Shown piece by piece: positions 63,585 to 64,000 of a stretch of 64,000 bases of DNA. The position numbers and the translations under genes are program-made. The notes beneath the pieces are model-generated. The model searched no databases. It was not told the DNA's origin and saw only the letters and a list, made by a program, of their open reading frames with translations. Source of the stretch: Lojkania enalia (Eukaryota > Ascomycota > Dothideomycetes > Pleosporales); contig ML986638.1 in assembly GCA_010094045.1 (NCBI GenBank), forward strand, positions 194,412 to 258,411. The letters are read 5' to 3'. Numbering within the stretch: position 1 is the first letter of the stretch; each line of letters begins with the position of its first letter.

Positions 63585-63788
63585 TATAGTAAGAGGTAAA
63601 TCTTATCTCAGGGAGGGAGATAAGGAGCTAAACTAGTTGATTAAAGATAGCTAGCAGGCTATATTTATATACATAAAAAAGGGGTATATTAGCTAATATC
63701 TAGCGTAATATCCGGCGTAATATCGACCGTAATATCGTACGTCGATATCTGATACAACTTAGTAGACTAGCCGAAAATCTCTATAACA
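63585..63788 (-). repeat. 5' LTR of the Copia element (204 bp)
   Basis: Partner of 57797..58000. On the plus strand it reads TATAGTAAG to CTATAACA; here the final CA is intact and the initial TG has become TA, the reverse of the other copy. Combining the two supports TG..CA ends. Confidence 0.85.
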
Positions 63789-63793
63789 ATATT

Positions 63794-64000
63794 TAGACCT
63801 ATTATCTTACCTATACTATTATATTATATAGAAAAACTTAATACTACTAATAATAGCCTCTTTAATAATATCGTATTAATTATTTATTTAAATATATTTA
63901 AGTCTAAAATATATCTAATTTAGTTTAGATTATAATATTTATATACTATTATATTAAATTATTTAATTATCTAGATAGAATCTTAAAAACCTTCTATTAA
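63794..64000. other. AT-rich sequence of unknown origin at the window end
   Basis: Very AT-rich sequence beyond the Copia target site, probably more RIP-altered repeat. I see no recognisable element. Confidence 0.4.

Larger units (their letters stand above)
57797..63788 (-). mobile_element. Full-length Ty1/Copia LTR retrotransposon, RIP-mutated, minus strand
   Basis: Two 204 bp LTRs bound the element, and ATATT occurs on both sides (57792-57796 and 63789-63793) as a perfect target-site duplication. On the minus strand a purine tract (agctagggggg) sits just before the LTR at 57797..58000, so that is the 3' LTR and transcription runs from 63788 downward. Integrase remnants (about 60.75-60.95 kb) lie upstream of reverse transcriptase remnants (about 59.2 kb) on that strand, the gene order of Copia elements. 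A Gypsy-family solo LTR is inserted at 61638..62006; without it and its target copy the element is about 5.6 kb. Confidence 0.85.

Overview
This window is nuclear DNA of a filamentous ascomycete (Pezizomycotina). The signs are genes split by short 43-70 nt introns with GT..AG ends, ascomycete-type housekeeping proteins, a ferrichrome-type siderophore locus, and retrotransposons riddled with C-to-T and G-to-A changes typical of repeat-induced point mutation (RIP). A Dothideomycete is my best guess, held with low confidence. I built exon structures by eye from splice signals, reading frame and family similarity. Every multi-exon model below adds up to an uninterrupted frame.

Layout. 0.1-15.7 kb is a conserved housekeeping block: a PAP2-type lipid phosphatase (-), VPS22/SNF8 of ESCRT-II (-), the U5 snRNP assembly factor AAR2 (+), a LITAF-domain protein (+), eIF3c (-) and the DYRK-family kinase YAK1 (-). 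17.3-38.5 kb is an intracellular siderophore locus: L-ornithine N5-monooxygenase (sidA, -) and a 5388-residue nonribosomal peptide synthetase (sidC/NPS2 type, +). They are transcribed away from each other across a 3.2 kb intergenic region that holds a perfect iron-GATA-factor site. SidA makes N5-hydroxyornithine. The synthetase assembles acetylated hydroxyornithine with small amino acids into a ferrichrome/ferricrocin-like cyclic hexapeptide.

39.1-48.1 kb is an accessory block of three signalling genes. A HeLo-domain pseudokinase (-) and an active-looking kinase with ankyrin repeats (+) are divergent and only 325 bp apart. A RING-IBR-RING ubiquitin ligase (-) converges on the kinase gene. The first two resemble, in domain layout, the animal MLKL (four-helix bundle plus pseudokinase) and RIPK4 (kinase plus ankyrin) proteins. 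This is the most interesting candidate system in the window.

48.7-64 kb is an AT-rich, RIP-mutated transposon island. It contains a truncated pogo/Fot1 transposase, a full-length Ty3/Gypsy element (369 bp LTRs, 5 bp target duplication), and a full-length Ty1/Copia element on the opposite strand (204 bp LTRs, target duplication ATATT). A solo LTR of the Gypsy family, with target duplication ATACT, is nested inside the Copia element. The Gypsy element contains a 10-N scaffold gap flanked by an apparently identical 1524 bp duplication, which looks like an unmerged contig overlap rather than biology.
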